Positions 52,208 to 62,132 are shown, counted from the stretch's first letter. The stretch: 64,000 nt of DNA from Vibrio sp. B1FLJ16 (GCF_905175385.1 NZ_HG992749.1:2728001-2792000); one strand, 5' to 3'. Made by a program: numbers and translations. Notes: generated by a model not told the origin, from the sequence alone.

Positions 52208-54128
52208 ATGATTACCTTCTCTGATATTCAGTTACTGCGCGGCGGTAAACCTCTTTTAGATCAAGCTTCTGCCACTATCCACCCGGGTGACAAAGTAGGC
52301 TTGGTTGGCAAAAATGGCTGTGGTAAATCAACCCTTTTTGCCCTGATGAAAGATGAACTGTCCATCGATGCTGGCTCATTCAGCCAACCACAACACTGGG
52401 AGCTGGCATGGGTAGCACAGGAAACACCGGCCCTGGAACGCAGTGCGTTAGAATACGTCATTGATGGTGATCGTGAGTTCCGTGATCTTGAAAAGCAACT
52501 TGTCATCGCTGAAGAGCAGGACAACGGCACACTGGTTGCGGAAATCCACGGTAAGATCGAGACTATTGGCGGCTACAGCATTCGTGCCCGTGCTGCTGAG
52601 CTACTCGACGGTTTAGGATTCCGTCAGGAACAGATGAGCTGGAGCCTGACTCAGTTCTCCGGTGGCTGGCGTATGCGCCTTAACTTAGCTCAGGCACTAT
52701 TATGCCGCTCTGATCTTCTGCTGCTTGATGAACCGACCAACCACTTGGATCTGGATGCAGTTATGTGGCTGGAGCGCTGGTTGCAGAACTACCCTGGCAC
52801 GCTGATCCTTATCTCGCATGACCGTGATTTCCTAGACCCTATTGTGGGCCGTATAATTCACATCGAAAACCAGCAGCTAAACGAATACACAGGTAACTAC
52901 TCCTCATTCGAAAACCAACGCGCACAGAAAATGATTCTGCAGCAAGCGATGTATCAGAAGCAGCAAAAGCAGATGTCTCACATGCAGAGCTACATCGACC
53001 GCTTCCGTTACAAAGCATCCAAAGCGCGCCAGGCACAAAGCCGTATTAAGGCTTTGGAGCGCATGGAAAAAGTTTTACCGGCTCAGTTTGATAACCCGTT
53101 CAGCTTTGAATTCCGTCAGCCGGCTGCGCTGCCAAATCCAATCATGATGATGGATGACGTCTCAGCAGGTTACGGCGACAATTTAATTCTGGAGAAAATC
53201 CGCCTTAACCTCGTACCAGGTAGTCGTATCGGTCTGCTCGGTCGTAACGGTGCAGGTAAATCCACCCTGATCAAACTCCTTTCGGGTGAACTGAACGCAC
53301 AAGGGGGGGGATCTAACCTACTCTCAAGGTGTCAAAATTGGCTACTTTGCCCAGCATCAGCTAGAGACCTTACATCCTGAAGAGACTCCGTTGCAGCACC
53401 TGATGCAAATCGCGCCGGATCAAACCGAGCAGCAGTTGCGTGATTACCTAGGCAGTTTTGGCTTCCAGGGCGATAAAGCACTGGAAAAAGTCGCTCCTTT
53501 CTCCGGTGGCGAAAAGGCGCGTTTAGTACTGGCGTTAATTGTCTGGCAAAAGCCTAACCTGCTACTACTCGATGAGCCGACCAACCACCTGGATCTGGAC
53601 ATGCGACAAGCGTTGACTCTTGCACTGCAAACGTTCGAAGGCGCAATGGTGATTGTTTCGCACGACCGTTACTTGCTGCGCGCCACGACAGATGATCTGT
53701 ACCTTGTTCATGACCGCCAGGTAGCCCCATTTGATGGCGACCTGACTGACTACTACAAATGGCTAACTGAGCAACAGAAAGTGGAGCGCAGGGAGGCCCA
53801 GGCATCTCAACCGGAGAAAGATACTGCGAACAGTGCCGCTTCGAAGAAAGAGCAAAAACGCCGAGAAGCAGAGTTTCGTAAACTCACCGCTCCAATTCGC
53901 AAGACACTGACACGATTAGAAAATAAAATGGACAAACTGGGCGAAGCATTGGCCACTGCGGAAGAACAATTGGGAGATAACTCCCTGTATGAAGCCGAAA
54001 ATAAAGCTAAACTAAACGAAGTGTTGGCACTTCAGGCTTCGAGTAAGTCGGAGCTTGAAGAGGTCGAAATGGAATGGATGACTGCTCAGGAAGAACTGGA
54101 GCAGATGGAGACCGAGTTTAATCTATGA
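52208..54128 (+). pseudogene. yheS: ABC-F ATPase YheS, frameshifted at a run of eight G
   Basis: YheS is a ribosome-associated ABC-F protein. The first ABC domain (GLVGKNGCGKSTL; FSGGWRMRLNLAQAL) is intact, as is the second Walker A (GLLGRNGAGKSTLIKLL). The frame then breaks at 53293-53300 and stops at 53380. The second frame, to 54128, has FSGGEKARLVLAL and LLLDEPTNHLDLDMRQAL. Seven G instead of eight would restore a 639-aa protein that reads QGGDLTYSQGVKIGYFAQHQ, normal for the family. A sequencing error at the homopolymer is as likely as mutation. It is followed by an ATGA overlap with the next gene. Confidence 0.92.
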
Positions 54129-54613
54129 CAAATAAGCACGCACAATACACACTTACCCTGGAACACTTATGGCAGTTCAGTCTGCAGTTTTATGGCGTGC
54201 GTGAAGTAAAAGAAGCGTGCTTGTCATTACAGAATAACTATCACGGTAACGTAAATCTTCTGTTGCTGCTTCGCTGGCTCGACGAGCAGCAACTCATCTT
54301 CCAGGAGAAAGACTGGCATCTGGTGCAAAGCTGCCTTGGCCGCAGCGAAGCTTTACTCCACTCTTTCCGCGAGCTGCGCCGCCACCTCAAATCACAGGTT
54401 AATGACGCTTTGTATCGTGAGTCTCTGCAGTTTGAACTGCAGCTTGAGAAACAACAGCAGTCCGACTTAGTTGACTGTATTAATTCCTTAGCCCTGGTTC
54501 AGAATGACGGTGCTCCCCTCACACTAAGATACTGCCGCCAGTTAGGTGGCGAGCATTTACAGCAAGCTTTTGCTATCCCGGTGCCAAACATTCAACCACC
54601 AAAACATCCATAA
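54125..54613 (+). CDS. TIGR02444 (DUF2390) family protein
   Basis: The 162-aa helical protein (HLWQFSLQFYGVREVKEACLS; LLLLLRWLDEQQ) matches the conserved TIGR02444 family found beside yheS. It starts 4 bp before the yheS stop (ATGA), so it is translationally coupled to it. Function is unknown. Confidence 0.85.
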   Translation: MTNKHAQYTLTLEHLWQFSLQFYGVREVKEACLSLQNNYHGNVNLLLLLRWLDEQQLIFQEKDWHLVQSCLGRSEALLHSFRELRRHLKSQVNDALYRESLQFELQLEKQQQSDLVDCINSLALVQNDGAPLTLRYCRQLGGEHLQQAFAIPVPNIQPPKHP

Positions 54614-54698
54614 ATCGGTAAAATACCTATACTATTTATAAACGGTTATATTAATAAGTCCTCACATGGATGCTGAGGGCATAAAAGAGCAGTTAGGT

Positions 54699-55706
54699 AT
54701 GACACAATTTTTTGCAGCCGCAGGGATAAAAAACCCGCACCTTCAGACCCTTCTTCCGCGCTTTATACGTAAGAAAGCGCTGTTTACTCCAATCTGGCAA
54801 ACGCTGGATACTTCCGATGGTGATTTTCTTGACCTCGCCTGGAGCGAAGATCCGGACAAAGAACTGGCTCATCACAAACCAATTTTCATTCTTTTTCATG
54901 GTCTGGAAGGTTGCTTCTATAGCCCTTATGCCAATGGACTGATGAATGCATTCGCACAGTCAGGCTGGCTTTCAGTAATGATGCACTTTCGTGGCTGCAG
55001 CGGCAAACCGAACAAAAAAGCCCGTGCTTATCATTCTGGTGAAGTAACAGATGCGCGGCATTTTCTTGAACACCTTGAACAACGTTTCCCAAATAATCCC
55101 AAAGTCGCAGTGGGTATTTCCCTTGGCGGTAATATGCTGGCGAACTACCTGGCGCAATACCGTGATGACCCAATTCTTAAAGCGGCATCCATCGTGTCTG
55201 CACCACTTGACTTAGCCGCATGTGCTAACCGGATTGAGCAGGGTTTTTCTAAAGTCTACCGACGTTACTTACTCTCATCGCTAAAACGTAATGCTTTACA
55301 AAAACATAAATTACTTCATGGTGAGCTGGCACTCTCCTATAGCTCAATCAAACGCGTTACGCGCTTACAGGAATTTGATGATTTGATCACTGCGCCTCTG
55401 CACGGTTTTAAGGATGCTCACGACTATTACACCCAGTGCTCTGGCTTGAGCAAGTTACAGCAAATCAAACTACCAACGCTGATCATTCACGCTAAAGATG
55501 ACCCGTTCATGACTGATGACGTGATTCCGAAATTTGTCCTGCCAGACAACATAGACTACCGCCTGTATGATCATGGCGGACATGTTGGTTTTATCTCTGG
55601 GACTGCTCTAAAACCGAAATTTTGGCTGGAAGAAGCTCTACCATCGTACTACGAGTGCATCGCCGCAGATCAGCTTTGTGCTGAATCAAAGCGTAAGACG
55701 CTATAA
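54699..55706 (+). CDS. yheT: YheT-type alpha/beta hydrolase
   Basis: The 335-aa alpha/beta hydrolase has NPHLQTLLPRF at its start, FHGLEGCFYSPYA, the nucleophile elbow VGISLGGNM, and a late His in DHGGHVGF. E. coli YheT has no proven substrate. ATG 54699 is preferred for its MTQFFAAAGIKNP start; ATG 54666 adds 11 residues and has no better Shine-Dalgarno. It lies in yheS-TIGR02444-yheT-yheU. Confidence 0.9.
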   Translation: MTQFFAAAGIKNPHLQTLLPRFIRKKALFTPIWQTLDTSDGDFLDLAWSEDPDKELAHHKPIFILFHGLEGCFYSPYANGLMNAFAQSGWLSVMMHFRGCSGKPNKKARAYHSGEVTDARHFLEHLEQRFPNNPKVAVGISLGGNMLANYLAQYRDDPILKAASIVSAPLDLAACANRIEQGFSKVYRRYLLSSLKRNALQKHKLLHGELALSYSSIKRVTRLQEFDDLITAPLHGFKDAHDYYTQCSGLSKLQQIKLPTLIIHAKDDPFMTDDVIPKFVLPDNIDYRLYDHGGHVGFISGTALKPKFWLEEALPSYYECIAADQLCAESKRKTL

Positions 55707-55739
55707 AATAGCCATCCATCATAAAATTCAGAGGTATTT

Positions 55740-55952
55740 ATGATTATTCCTTGGCAAGATATTGCGCCAGACACACTGGAAAACCTGATTCGTGAGTTCG
55801 TTCTCCGTGAGGGAACAGATTACGGCACGGTCGAAGTTTCCCTTCAGGACAAAATAGACCAGGTAAAGTCTCAGCTAGAGAGCGGAGATGCGGTCATCGT
55901 ATTTTCTGAACTGCATGAAACTGTGGATATTCAAACAAAAGCAAAATTCTAG
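55740..55952 (+). CDS. yheU: YheU family protein
   Basis: The 70-aa protein starts [20 protein letters not shown] and contains [13 protein letters not shown] and [11 protein letters not shown], all conserved in YheU. E. coli YheU has 72 aa. The stop codon TAG at 55950-55952 lies inside the terminal repeat of the following element, which therefore defines the C-terminus. Function unknown. Confidence 0.92.
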   Translation: MIIPWQDIAPDTLENLIREFVLREGTDYGTVEVSLQDKIDQVKSQLESGDAVIVFSELHETVDIQTKAKF

Positions 55953-56219
55953 GGTCTGTTTATCTTTCGTGGTGAATTTTTGTTCGAGATAAAAGCGTTT
56001 TAATCGCGGCGAGAGGTTTGTAGCCTAGTCATTCTAAGCAAAAGACCTCTCAACAAAGAGTAAAACGCTTTTAGCCGAACCCTTCGGGCAGCGTTTGTGG
56101 CTCCTCTCTACTGCGTTATCGGCTTATCAGGTAGAGTAACTACATTTCAAAGCCTCTGCCTTGTATATAGAACCCACAAACTGCTGCAAAAATCACCTCA
56201 AAAGGTAAATAGCCCCTAG
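55949..56219. mobile_element. MITE-like element, 271 bp, with terminal inverted repeats
   Basis: The left end CTAGGGTCTGTTTATCTTTC and right end, read on the minus strand as CTAGGGGCTATTTACCTTTT, match with only a few changes. An internal inverted repeat (TAAAAGCGTTTTA / TAAAACGCTTTTA, inner GAGAGGT / ACCTCTC) lies between 55988 and 56074. There is no open reading frame of note. From memory, sequences like this occur at several sites in Vibrio genomes. Confidence 0.7.
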
Positions 56220-56343
56220 CCCCTTCACACTTTGCCGTCGCTCGCCCGATGACAAGCCATTGTTACGTGCTATAGTGGGTTAACATCTGTGCAGCAGACA
56301 TCTGCTGCATAATTCAGGAAAGCAATTTTCGACAAGGTTTGTC

Positions 56344-57213
56344 ATGTCAGCTAAACACCCTATTATTGCGGTTACCGGTTCATCAGGAGCCGGCACAACC
56401 ACTACATCTGAAGCCTTTCGCAAGATGTTCAATATGATGAACGTCAAACCTGCATGGGTTGAAGGTGACAGTTTCCACCGCTTTACACGCCCAGAAATGG
56501 ACATCGAAATTCGCAAAGCGCGTGAGCAAGGCAAACATATCAGTTACTTCGGACCACAAGCCAATGACTTTCCCGGTCTGGAAAAGTTTTTTTCTCAGTT
56601 TGGCTCAGATGGTACAGGCAGCATACGTCGCTATCTGCATACGTTTGATGAGGCAGTACCCTACAATCAAATGCCGGGTACATTCACACCCTGGCAAGAC
56701 TTGCCAGAAAACAGCGATGTTCTTTTCTATGAGGGATTGCATGGTGGTGTCGTGGACGGCGAGGTCAATGTCGCACAGCACGTCGACTTCCTGATTGGCA
56801 TGGTGCCGATTGTAAACCTGGAATGGATTCAGAAGTTCGTCCGCGATACTCGCGACCGAGGCCATTCCCGGGAAGCGGTCATGGATTCCATCGTGCGTTC
56901 GATGGATGACTACCTGAACTACATTACACCGCAGTTCTCGCGTACTCATATTAACTTTCAGCGCGTCCCGACCGTGGACACATCTAACCCGCTTAACGCA
57001 AAAGGCATTCCGAGCCTGGATGAGAGTTTTGTCGTAATCCGGCTGCGCGGGATTAAAAATGTCGACTTCCCTTACCTGCTGGCCATGATTGATGGTTCTT
57101 TTATGTCGCGCCACAATACTATCGTCGTACCGGGCGGGAAGATGAGTTTTGCGATGGAGCTCATTGTGAGGCCTATCCTACAACAACTGATAGAAACAGG
57201 AAAAATCGGCTAA
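56344..57213 (+). CDS. prkB: Phosphoribulokinase-like protein PrkB
   Basis: The 289-aa P-loop kinase has Walker A-like AVTGSSGAGTTTTS and the WVEGDSFHRFTR, FGPQANDF and FYEGLHGG segments of phosphoribulokinases. No Rubisco gene is seen here; the true substrate of E. coli PrkB (YhfZ-type, next to crp) is unknown. It lies upstream of crp, but yhfA is absent between them. Confidence 0.92.
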   Translation: MSAKHPIIAVTGSSGAGTTTTSEAFRKMFNMMNVKPAWVEGDSFHRFTRPEMDIEIRKAREQGKHISYFGPQANDFPGLEKFFSQFGSDGTGSIRRYLHTFDEAVPYNQMPGTFTPWQDLPENSDVLFYEGLHGGVVDGEVNVAQHVDFLIGMVPIVNLEWIQKFVRDTRDRGHSREAVMDSIVRSMDDYLNYITPQFSRTHINFQRVPTVDTSNPLNAKGIPSLDESFVVIRLRGIKNVDFPYLLAMIDGSFMSRHNTIVVPGGKMSFAMELIVRPILQQLIETGKIG

Positions 57214-57246
57214 AAATCTCGCTTTCAGAATGTTTACTTTTCATAC

Positions 57247-57262
57247 TGTGATTATGTGCACA
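57247..57262. promoter_or_regulatory. CRP-binding site upstream of crp
   Basis: TGTGA-TTATGT-GCACA differs from TGTGA-N6-TCACA by one base. It lies about 190 bp before crp, consistent with autoregulation. The remainder of 57214-57453 shows no gene. Confidence 0.55.
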
Positions 57263-57453
57263 ATTTTGCGTAGAAAATACCAACAGTGGCACGATTAAAA
57301 TCAAGAAATCATCCTCGAAAAAGGATACTATTTCTTACCGAAACACAAGAGAGCTTGCAGCATATAAAAAGTGCTCTTATTCTAGTAAGCCTAATTCAGG
57401 CTTAGCTAAAATATGGATAGCGCAAGCGTACCCTGCAGAGGAAGTGAGATATT

Positions 57454-58086
57454 ATGGTTCTAGGTAAACCTCAAACCGACCCAACATTAGAGTGGTTTCT
57501 TTCACACTGTCATATTCATAAGTACCCATCAAAGAGCACGCTGATTCACGCGGGTGAAAAAGCTGAAACGTTGTACTACATCGTTAAAGGTTCTGTTGCG
57601 GTTCTTATCAAAGACGAAGAAGGTAAGGAGATGATCCTTTCTTACCTAAACCAAGGTGACTTTATTGGTGAACTTGGTCTATTCGAGGAAGACCAAGAGC
57701 GTACAGCTTGGGTTCGAGCTAAATCTCCTTGTGAAGTTGCTGAAATTTCTTTTAAGAAATTCCGCCAACTTATCCAAGTAAACCCAGACATCCTGATGCG
57801 TCTTTCTGCGCAGATGGCTCGTCGCCTTCAGGTAACCAGCCAAAAAGTGGGTGACCTAGCGTTCCTAGACGTAACTGGTCGTATCGCTCAGACGCTTCTG
57901 AACCTTGCAAAACAACCAGACGCGATGACTCACCCAGATGGCATGCAAATCAAGATCACTCGTCAGGAAATCGGTCAAATCGTTGGCTGTTCTCGTGAGA
58001 CAGTAGGCCGTATCTTAAAGATGCTGGAAGAGCAGAACCTGATCTCTGCGCACGGTAAAACTATCGTTGTTTACGGTACTCGTTAA
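57454..58086 (+). CDS. crp: cAMP receptor protein CRP
   Basis: CRP is the global regulator of carbon use, activated by cAMP. The 210 aa have the cAMP pocket ([20 protein letters not shown]), the dimer helix, and the helix-turn-helix [17 protein letters not shown]. The length equals E. coli CRP. A strong terminator follows. Confidence 0.98.
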   Translation: MVLGKPQTDPTLEWFLSHCHIHKYPSKSTLIHAGEKAETLYYIVKGSVAVLIKDEEGKEMILSYLNQGDFIGELGLFEEDQERTAWVRAKSPCEVAEISFKKFRQLIQVNPDILMRLSAQMARRLQVTSQKVGDLAFLDVTGRIAQTLLNLAKQPDAMTHPDGMQIKITRQEIGQIVGCSRETVGRILKMLEEQNLISAHGKTIVVYGTR

Positions 58087-58117
58087 TCTCTGATTCGAAT
58101 AACGTAAATAGAATAAT

Positions 58118-58150
58118 AAAAGCCACCAATGGCAACATTGGTGGCTTTTT
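58118..58150 (+). terminator. Terminator after crp
   Basis: 14-bp stem AAAAGCCACCAATG / CATTGGTGGCTTTT with loop GCAA and T-run. Confidence 0.95.
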
Positions 58151-58181
58151 CTTTTTGAGTAACATACTGATTAGGAAGTTT

Positions 58182-58360
58182 AATTCCAATCACAGTAAAT
58201 AAGTGATCAGAAATAGCGTAGAAAAAAATGCTTGAGAACAAGGCGAAAATTTTCGATAAGTAGTTATTCTACAATCAACTTACTTTGAAACGAAAAGTTA
58301 ACGCAGTTATCGAGTATTTTAGCAAGCTAGAATGACCAGTTGTTTACTACGATTGGTATC
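58182..58360. repeat. Repeat of about 179 bp with inverted terminal repeats
   Basis: The left end CCAATCACAGTAAATAAGTG and the right end, read on the minus strand as CCAATCGTAGTAAACAACTG, match at most positions. The middle contains AACAAGGCGAAAAT and TTAACGCAGTTA, both also found at 61921-62030. No reading frame. This and the crp terminator account for the 58087-58403 gap. Confidence 0.6.
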
Positions 58361-58403
58361 ACTCCCAACAGCATCACTATTGGGAATTGAATAACGCTCT
58401 CAG

Positions 58404-59195
58404 TTAGCCATTCGTGCTTTCAAAGATTTTGTCTGCCGATGCAGCAACAAAGCCCGGGTAGAGTTCACCATTTTCCATCGAGTAACGTTTAGCAAATTCG
58501 TAAAAGCCCCCCGGAATGGTTTCAGAGCCTTCAGTAAAGTTAACCGATACTTTATCTGCCATAGTTGAAGATTGCTCCAGCAACACTTCTGGTGAGCCCT
58601 TTACTTCACCACCTGACTCATTAATCACAAAGCCAGCCTGACGCAGGTGATCATTCACTTGCTTCACTTCATCATGCTGATTGAGCTGATTCACACTGAC
58701 CGTGAAGTGATTCGCACCGTAGCCATGTGCAGCAAGCCAGGAAGCGTACTCACTCTCTTTCGCTAGTGTCTGATAATCGGCAAAACTCAGATCCCACAAA
58801 CGGCCGCCATGCAAAAATGCGCTACCCGCGAGTTTATCTGCATCCACCTGCTCAACCAGCTTCGCCACAATCGCTTGCAGCTCCGCAGAGCACTCTTCTA
58901 CCTTGAGCTCACTAATGAACACTTTAGGCTGTTTTGGATCTGGGTGCTCGTAGTGCTTGGCAACCAGTTTCTTGCTCTCAAACAGATAATCACCACATGC
59001 CTTGTAGCCTATCGCCAGAAACGGCTTCGCCAGCGTCTCAATACCAAGAGGCTCGACATTGAAGGTGCGCAGAGCAATATGGTCATTGATTAACGGCTCA
59101 TCTTCTTGAAGAAGTTGATGAACTTTTGCAGCAGAAGGACAAAGACGTTGAATGTAGTCTTGCCACAGTGATTCAAATAACACATCAGGGGTCAT
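58404..59195 (-). CDS. DUF1338 family metalloenzyme (HglS-related)
   Basis: The 263-aa protein contains NDHIALRTFNV and GANHFTVSV, which hold candidate metal-binding histidines, and a late FYEFAKRY. Members include HglS, an Fe(II) dioxygenase/decarboxylase of lysine catabolism, but this is shorter, so its substrate is open. It lies 123 bp downstream of astD, with a hairpin between, and may act in arginine or lysine breakdown. Confidence 0.8.
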   Translation of the reverse strand: MTPDVLFESLWQDYIQRLCPSAAKVHQLLQEDEPLINDHIALRTFNVEPLGIETLAKPFLAIGYKACGDYLFESKKLVAKHYEHPDPKQPKVFISELKVEECSAELQAIVAKLVEQVDADKLAGSAFLHGGRLWDLSFADYQTLAKESEYASWLAAHGYGANHFTVSVNQLNQHDEVKQVNDHLRQAGFVINESGGEVKGSPEVLLEQSSTMADKVSVNFTEGSETIPGGFYEFAKRYSMENGELYPGFVAASADKIFESTNG

Positions 59196-59282
59196 AACGG
59201 CTCCTTGTTACGAGATGTAGGGTAAGTGAGTTGCCTGCCAACGCTGATTAATACTCCATCCGTTAACCTGCGCTGGCAAACT

Positions 59283-59307
59283 GAGCCACAATTCATCGTT
59301 GTGGCTC
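59283..59307 (-). terminator. Hairpin between astD and the DUF1338 gene
   Basis: Perfect 9-bp stem GAGCCACAA / TTGTGGCTC with a 7-nt loop, 12 bp past astD. It lacks a T-run, so it may attenuate and not fully terminate. Confidence 0.4.
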
Positions 59308-59318
59308 TGTCATTGAAA

Positions 59319-60776
59319 TTAAAGTGTTACACCAGGGCTCAGTGTTGCAGGTAACAAGGTTTCGTCACCTTCCATTGAAGCCATCGGGTAAGCACAGTAG
59401 TCTGCGGCGTAGAATGCGCTTGGGCGAAGGTTACCCGATGCGCCAGGGCCACCAAATGGTGCGTCACCACTTGCACCTGTCAGCTGACGGTTGCGGTTTA
59501 CAATACCCGCACGGATATGGTCAACAAAGTAATCCCATTCCTGGTCGTCTGTTGAAACCAGACCCGCAGACAGGCCGAAGCGCGTGTCATTTGCCAGTTC
59601 CACTGCTTTTTCCAGGCCTTCGTAACGCACTACCTGCAGTAACGGACCAAAGTACTCTTCATCTGGCAGATCAGCGATATTGGTTACATCGATGATACCC
59701 GGAGTAACAAACGCCGCTTCACCCGCTTTCGCCAGAATCAGGCTCTCGCCGCCCAGTGACTGAAGGTTTGCCTGTGCATCGAGAATGAATTTCGCCGCTG
59801 CAACAGAAATTTGTGGACCCATAAACGGCGCAGGCTCAGCAAATGGCTGATCAACGCGGATATTATTTGTTGCTTCTACCAGCTTAGTGATTAATGCATC
59901 GCCTTTCTCACCAAGCGGCACATACAGACGACGCGCACACGTACAACGTTGGCCTGCACTGATGAATGCGGATTGAATGATGGTGTAGACCGTTGCGTCT
60001 ATATCACCGTAGTTATCAGAGATAACCATCGGGTTGTTGCCGCCCATTTCCAGCGCCAGCATTTTGCCAGGTTGACCTGCGAACTGGCGGTGCAGAATAT
60101 GACCTGTGTTTGCGCTACCGGTAAACAGCACACCGTCAATGCCCTTCGCGTCAGCCAGAGCGATACCTGTCTCTTTCGCACCTTGAACCAGGTTCAGCAC
60201 ACCTTTAGGCAGACCAGCTTCTTCCCATAGTTTCATCGCTATTTCGCCAGTCCACGGCGTCTGCTCCGATGGTTTGAATACCACGGTATTACCCGCCAAT
60301 AGTGCAGGAACAATGTGACCGTTAGGTAAGTGACCAGGGAAGTTGTACGGCCCAAATACTGCCATTACACCCAGAGGTCGGTGACGAAGAACAATTTGGT
60401 TACCTGCGGCTTCACGTGTCGCTTCACCGGTACGTTCATGGTAGGCGCGAATTGAAATTGCGATTTTACCTGCCATTGCTGCCGCTTCAGTGCGGGTTTC
60501 CCAGATAGGCTTACCCGTCTCTTTGGCGATCACTTCAGCAATCTTTTCGCTATTTTCTTTTACCTTTTCCGCAAACGCCAGAACGATAGCTTCACGTTCT
60601 GAAAATGGAAGGTTTTTCCAATCTACAAAAGCAACGCGGGCAGCAGCAACTGCCTGGTTAACTTGCTCAGCTGTTGCGCCTTTACCGTGCCAAATCACTT
60701 CCAGGTTGTACGGAGACAGAGATGTGAACTCTTCACCCTGACCTTCTACCCATTCACCTGCAATCCAATGTGTCAT
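59319..60776 (-). CDS. astD: Succinylglutamate-semialdehyde dehydrogenase
   Basis: AstD oxidises succinylglutamic semialdehyde with NAD in the arginine succinyltransferase pathway. The 485-aa aldehyde dehydrogenase has the catalytic Cys in [12 protein letters not shown], the Glu in ALEMGGNNP, and [10 protein letters not shown]. It lies 28 bp after astA. Confidence 0.96.
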   Translation of the reverse strand: MTHWIAGEWVEGQGEEFTSLSPYNLEVIWHGKGATAEQVNQAVAAARVAFVDWKNLPFSEREAIVLAFAEKVKENSEKIAEVIAKETGKPIWETRTEAAAMAGKIAISIRAYHERTGEATREAAGNQIVLRHRPLGVMAVFGPYNFPGHLPNGHIVPALLAGNTVVFKPSEQTPWTGEIAMKLWEEAGLPKGVLNLVQGAKETGIALADAKGIDGVLFTGSANTGHILHRQFAGQPGKMLALEMGGNNPMVISDNYGDIDATVYTIIQSAFISAGQRCTCARRLYVPLGEKGDALITKLVEATNNIRVDQPFAEPAPFMGPQISVAAAKFILDAQANLQSLGGESLILAKAGEAAFVTPGIIDVTNIADLPDEEYFGPLLQVVRYEGLEKAVELANDTRFGLSAGLVSTDDQEWDYFVDHIRAGIVNRNRQLTGASGDAPFGGPGASGNLRPSAFYAADYCAYPMASMEGDETLLPATLSPGVTL

Positions 60777-60804
60777 TGTTACTATCCTTAAATTCTGTTC
60801 TCAG

Positions 60805-61824
60805 TTACTGCGGTAGAAGGCGAACAAAGTCTCCTTCCTCTACCAAGAGTGCATCGGCAAGTTCCGGTGCAAGTACAACCGTTTTTGTTTCAGCGTCATA
60901 CGCTGCTTTTGCTGCTGCGGCACGGAAGTTTTCGAACGATGAATTGCACATCAGGAAATCTTGCGTGCTGTTATGTGCCGCGACTTTTACTCGTGCACGG
61001 AATGAATGTCGCACAGACTCAATATTACGCAGGTCACATTCTACCGTTGGGCCTGCATCAAAAATGTCGACATAGCCGCGGTTGGTGAAGCCTTCGCGTT
61101 CCAGTAATTTGAGTGCCGGGCGCGTATTGTCATGCACCTGACCAATCACTGCTTGCGCTTCCGGGCTCAGTAAGTTGATGTAGATCGGCAGCTTAGGCAT
61201 CAAATCTGCGATAAAACCTTTCTTGCCTATACCCGTCAGGTAATCAGCCAGAGTGAAATCAATCGAGAAGAAGTGCTCCTGCAGCCACTGCCAGAATGGC
61301 GAATTTCCTTCTGCATCTGAGACACCACGCATCTCGGCAAAAATGGTTTGCGAGAAACGCTCTGGATGCTCAGCCATCATTAAGAAACGGCACTTAGACA
61401 TTAGACGGCCGTTCAGACCCTGGCGGAATTTCTCACGCAAGAAAAGAGTACAGATTTCGCTGTTACCCGTGTAGTTGTTACCGAATGTCAGCAACTTCAC
61501 TACGTTGTTTACACCTAACTTAGGTGACGAGTGAACCACTTTACTGATGTGGTAAGAGTAGAAAGGTACATCCCAGCCTATTGAGGCTTCAACTCCGGTA
61601 GTGCCTGCAACTTCACCCGTTTCAGAGTCAAAGCCGACCATCAGGTAGCCTTCATCACCCGGCTCGGTAACGTCCGGCTTGCCAAAGCTGTACTCTGAAT
61701 GTTTGATTCGATTGGTTAACAGTTCTTCGTTAACCGGTAGAGATGTAAATCCGTGACCAGACTCAACCGCACAAGTATGCAGTGAATCATAATCCGACAT
61801 CGCGATAGGGCGAACTACTAGCAT
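60805..61824 (-). CDS. astA: Arginine N-succinyltransferase
   Basis: AstA succinylates arginine with succinyl-CoA, the first step of the AST catabolic pathway. The 339 aa start MLVVRPIAMSDYDSLH and include ESGHGFTSLPVNEELL, YTGNSEICTLFL and a C-terminal domain with DIFDAGPTVECDLRNI. ATG 61824 has a strong GGAGGG Shine-Dalgarno; the upstream frame extension is spurious. It heads astA-astD-DUF1338. Confidence 0.95.
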   Translation of the reverse strand: MLVVRPIAMSDYDSLHTCAVESGHGFTSLPVNEELLTNRIKHSEYSFGKPDVTEPGDEGYLMVGFDSETGEVAGTTGVEASIGWDVPFYSYHISKVVHSSPKLGVNNVVKLLTFGNNYTGNSEICTLFLREKFRQGLNGRLMSKCRFLMMAEHPERFSQTIFAEMRGVSDAEGNSPFWQWLQEHFFSIDFTLADYLTGIGKKGFIADLMPKLPIYINLLSPEAQAVIGQVHDNTRPALKLLEREGFTNRGYVDIFDAGPTVECDLRNIESVRHSFRARVKVAAHNSTQDFLMCNSSFENFRAAAAKAAYDAETKTVVLAPELADALLVEEGDFVRLLPQ

Positions 61825-61920
61825 CAATACTCCCTCCAGATGCAAGAAAATCCTAACTAACCTTACCCAGGACAAGAAAGTCGAAATAGCCCAGACTCTC
61901 ATACAGTTACTCAAATCTAT

Positions 61921-62030
61921 GAGTCAGTACTGCAATTTCAGATGTACAACAAGGCAAAATCACATCTCAATAGCGAGTCTATTGCGGTGACTTTAACGCA
62001 GTTAGACGCTAAAAGCGCTGTTGCGACTGA
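61921..62030. repeat. Intergenic repeat related to 58182-58360
   Basis: AACAAGGCAAAATC near 61943 and TTTAACGCAGTTAGACGC near 61990 match blocks of the downstream element. Outer AGTCAGT segments face each other in opposite orientation. It fills the astA-argD gap together with a terminator. Boundaries are approximate. Confidence 0.4.
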
Positions 62031-62074
62031 CTTTAATTATCCCGAACTGAGGTTATGTAAATTGTAGGAAAAAT

Positions 62075-62100
62075 CCCCCGTCAGAGGTTCTTGACGGGGG
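62075..62100 (-). terminator. Terminator after argD/astC
   Basis: Perfect 9-bp stem CCCCCGTCA / TGACGGGGG with an 8-nt loop, followed by ATTTTTCC on the minus strand. It separates argD from astA. Confidence 0.85.
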
Positions 62101-62132
62101 TAAATATGTTGAGGTTTATTCGGTTGTATCGC

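Noticed and set aside
53285..53305. Programmed ribosomal frameshifting in yheS
   Set aside because: The needed shift is +1 on a G-run, with no known slippery motif, stop-codon stimulator or pseudoknot visible; an indel is simpler.
53391..54128. Second half of yheS as a separate gene
   Set aside because: It is the C-terminal half of the second ABC domain with no own start signal; the frame is explained by one extra G.
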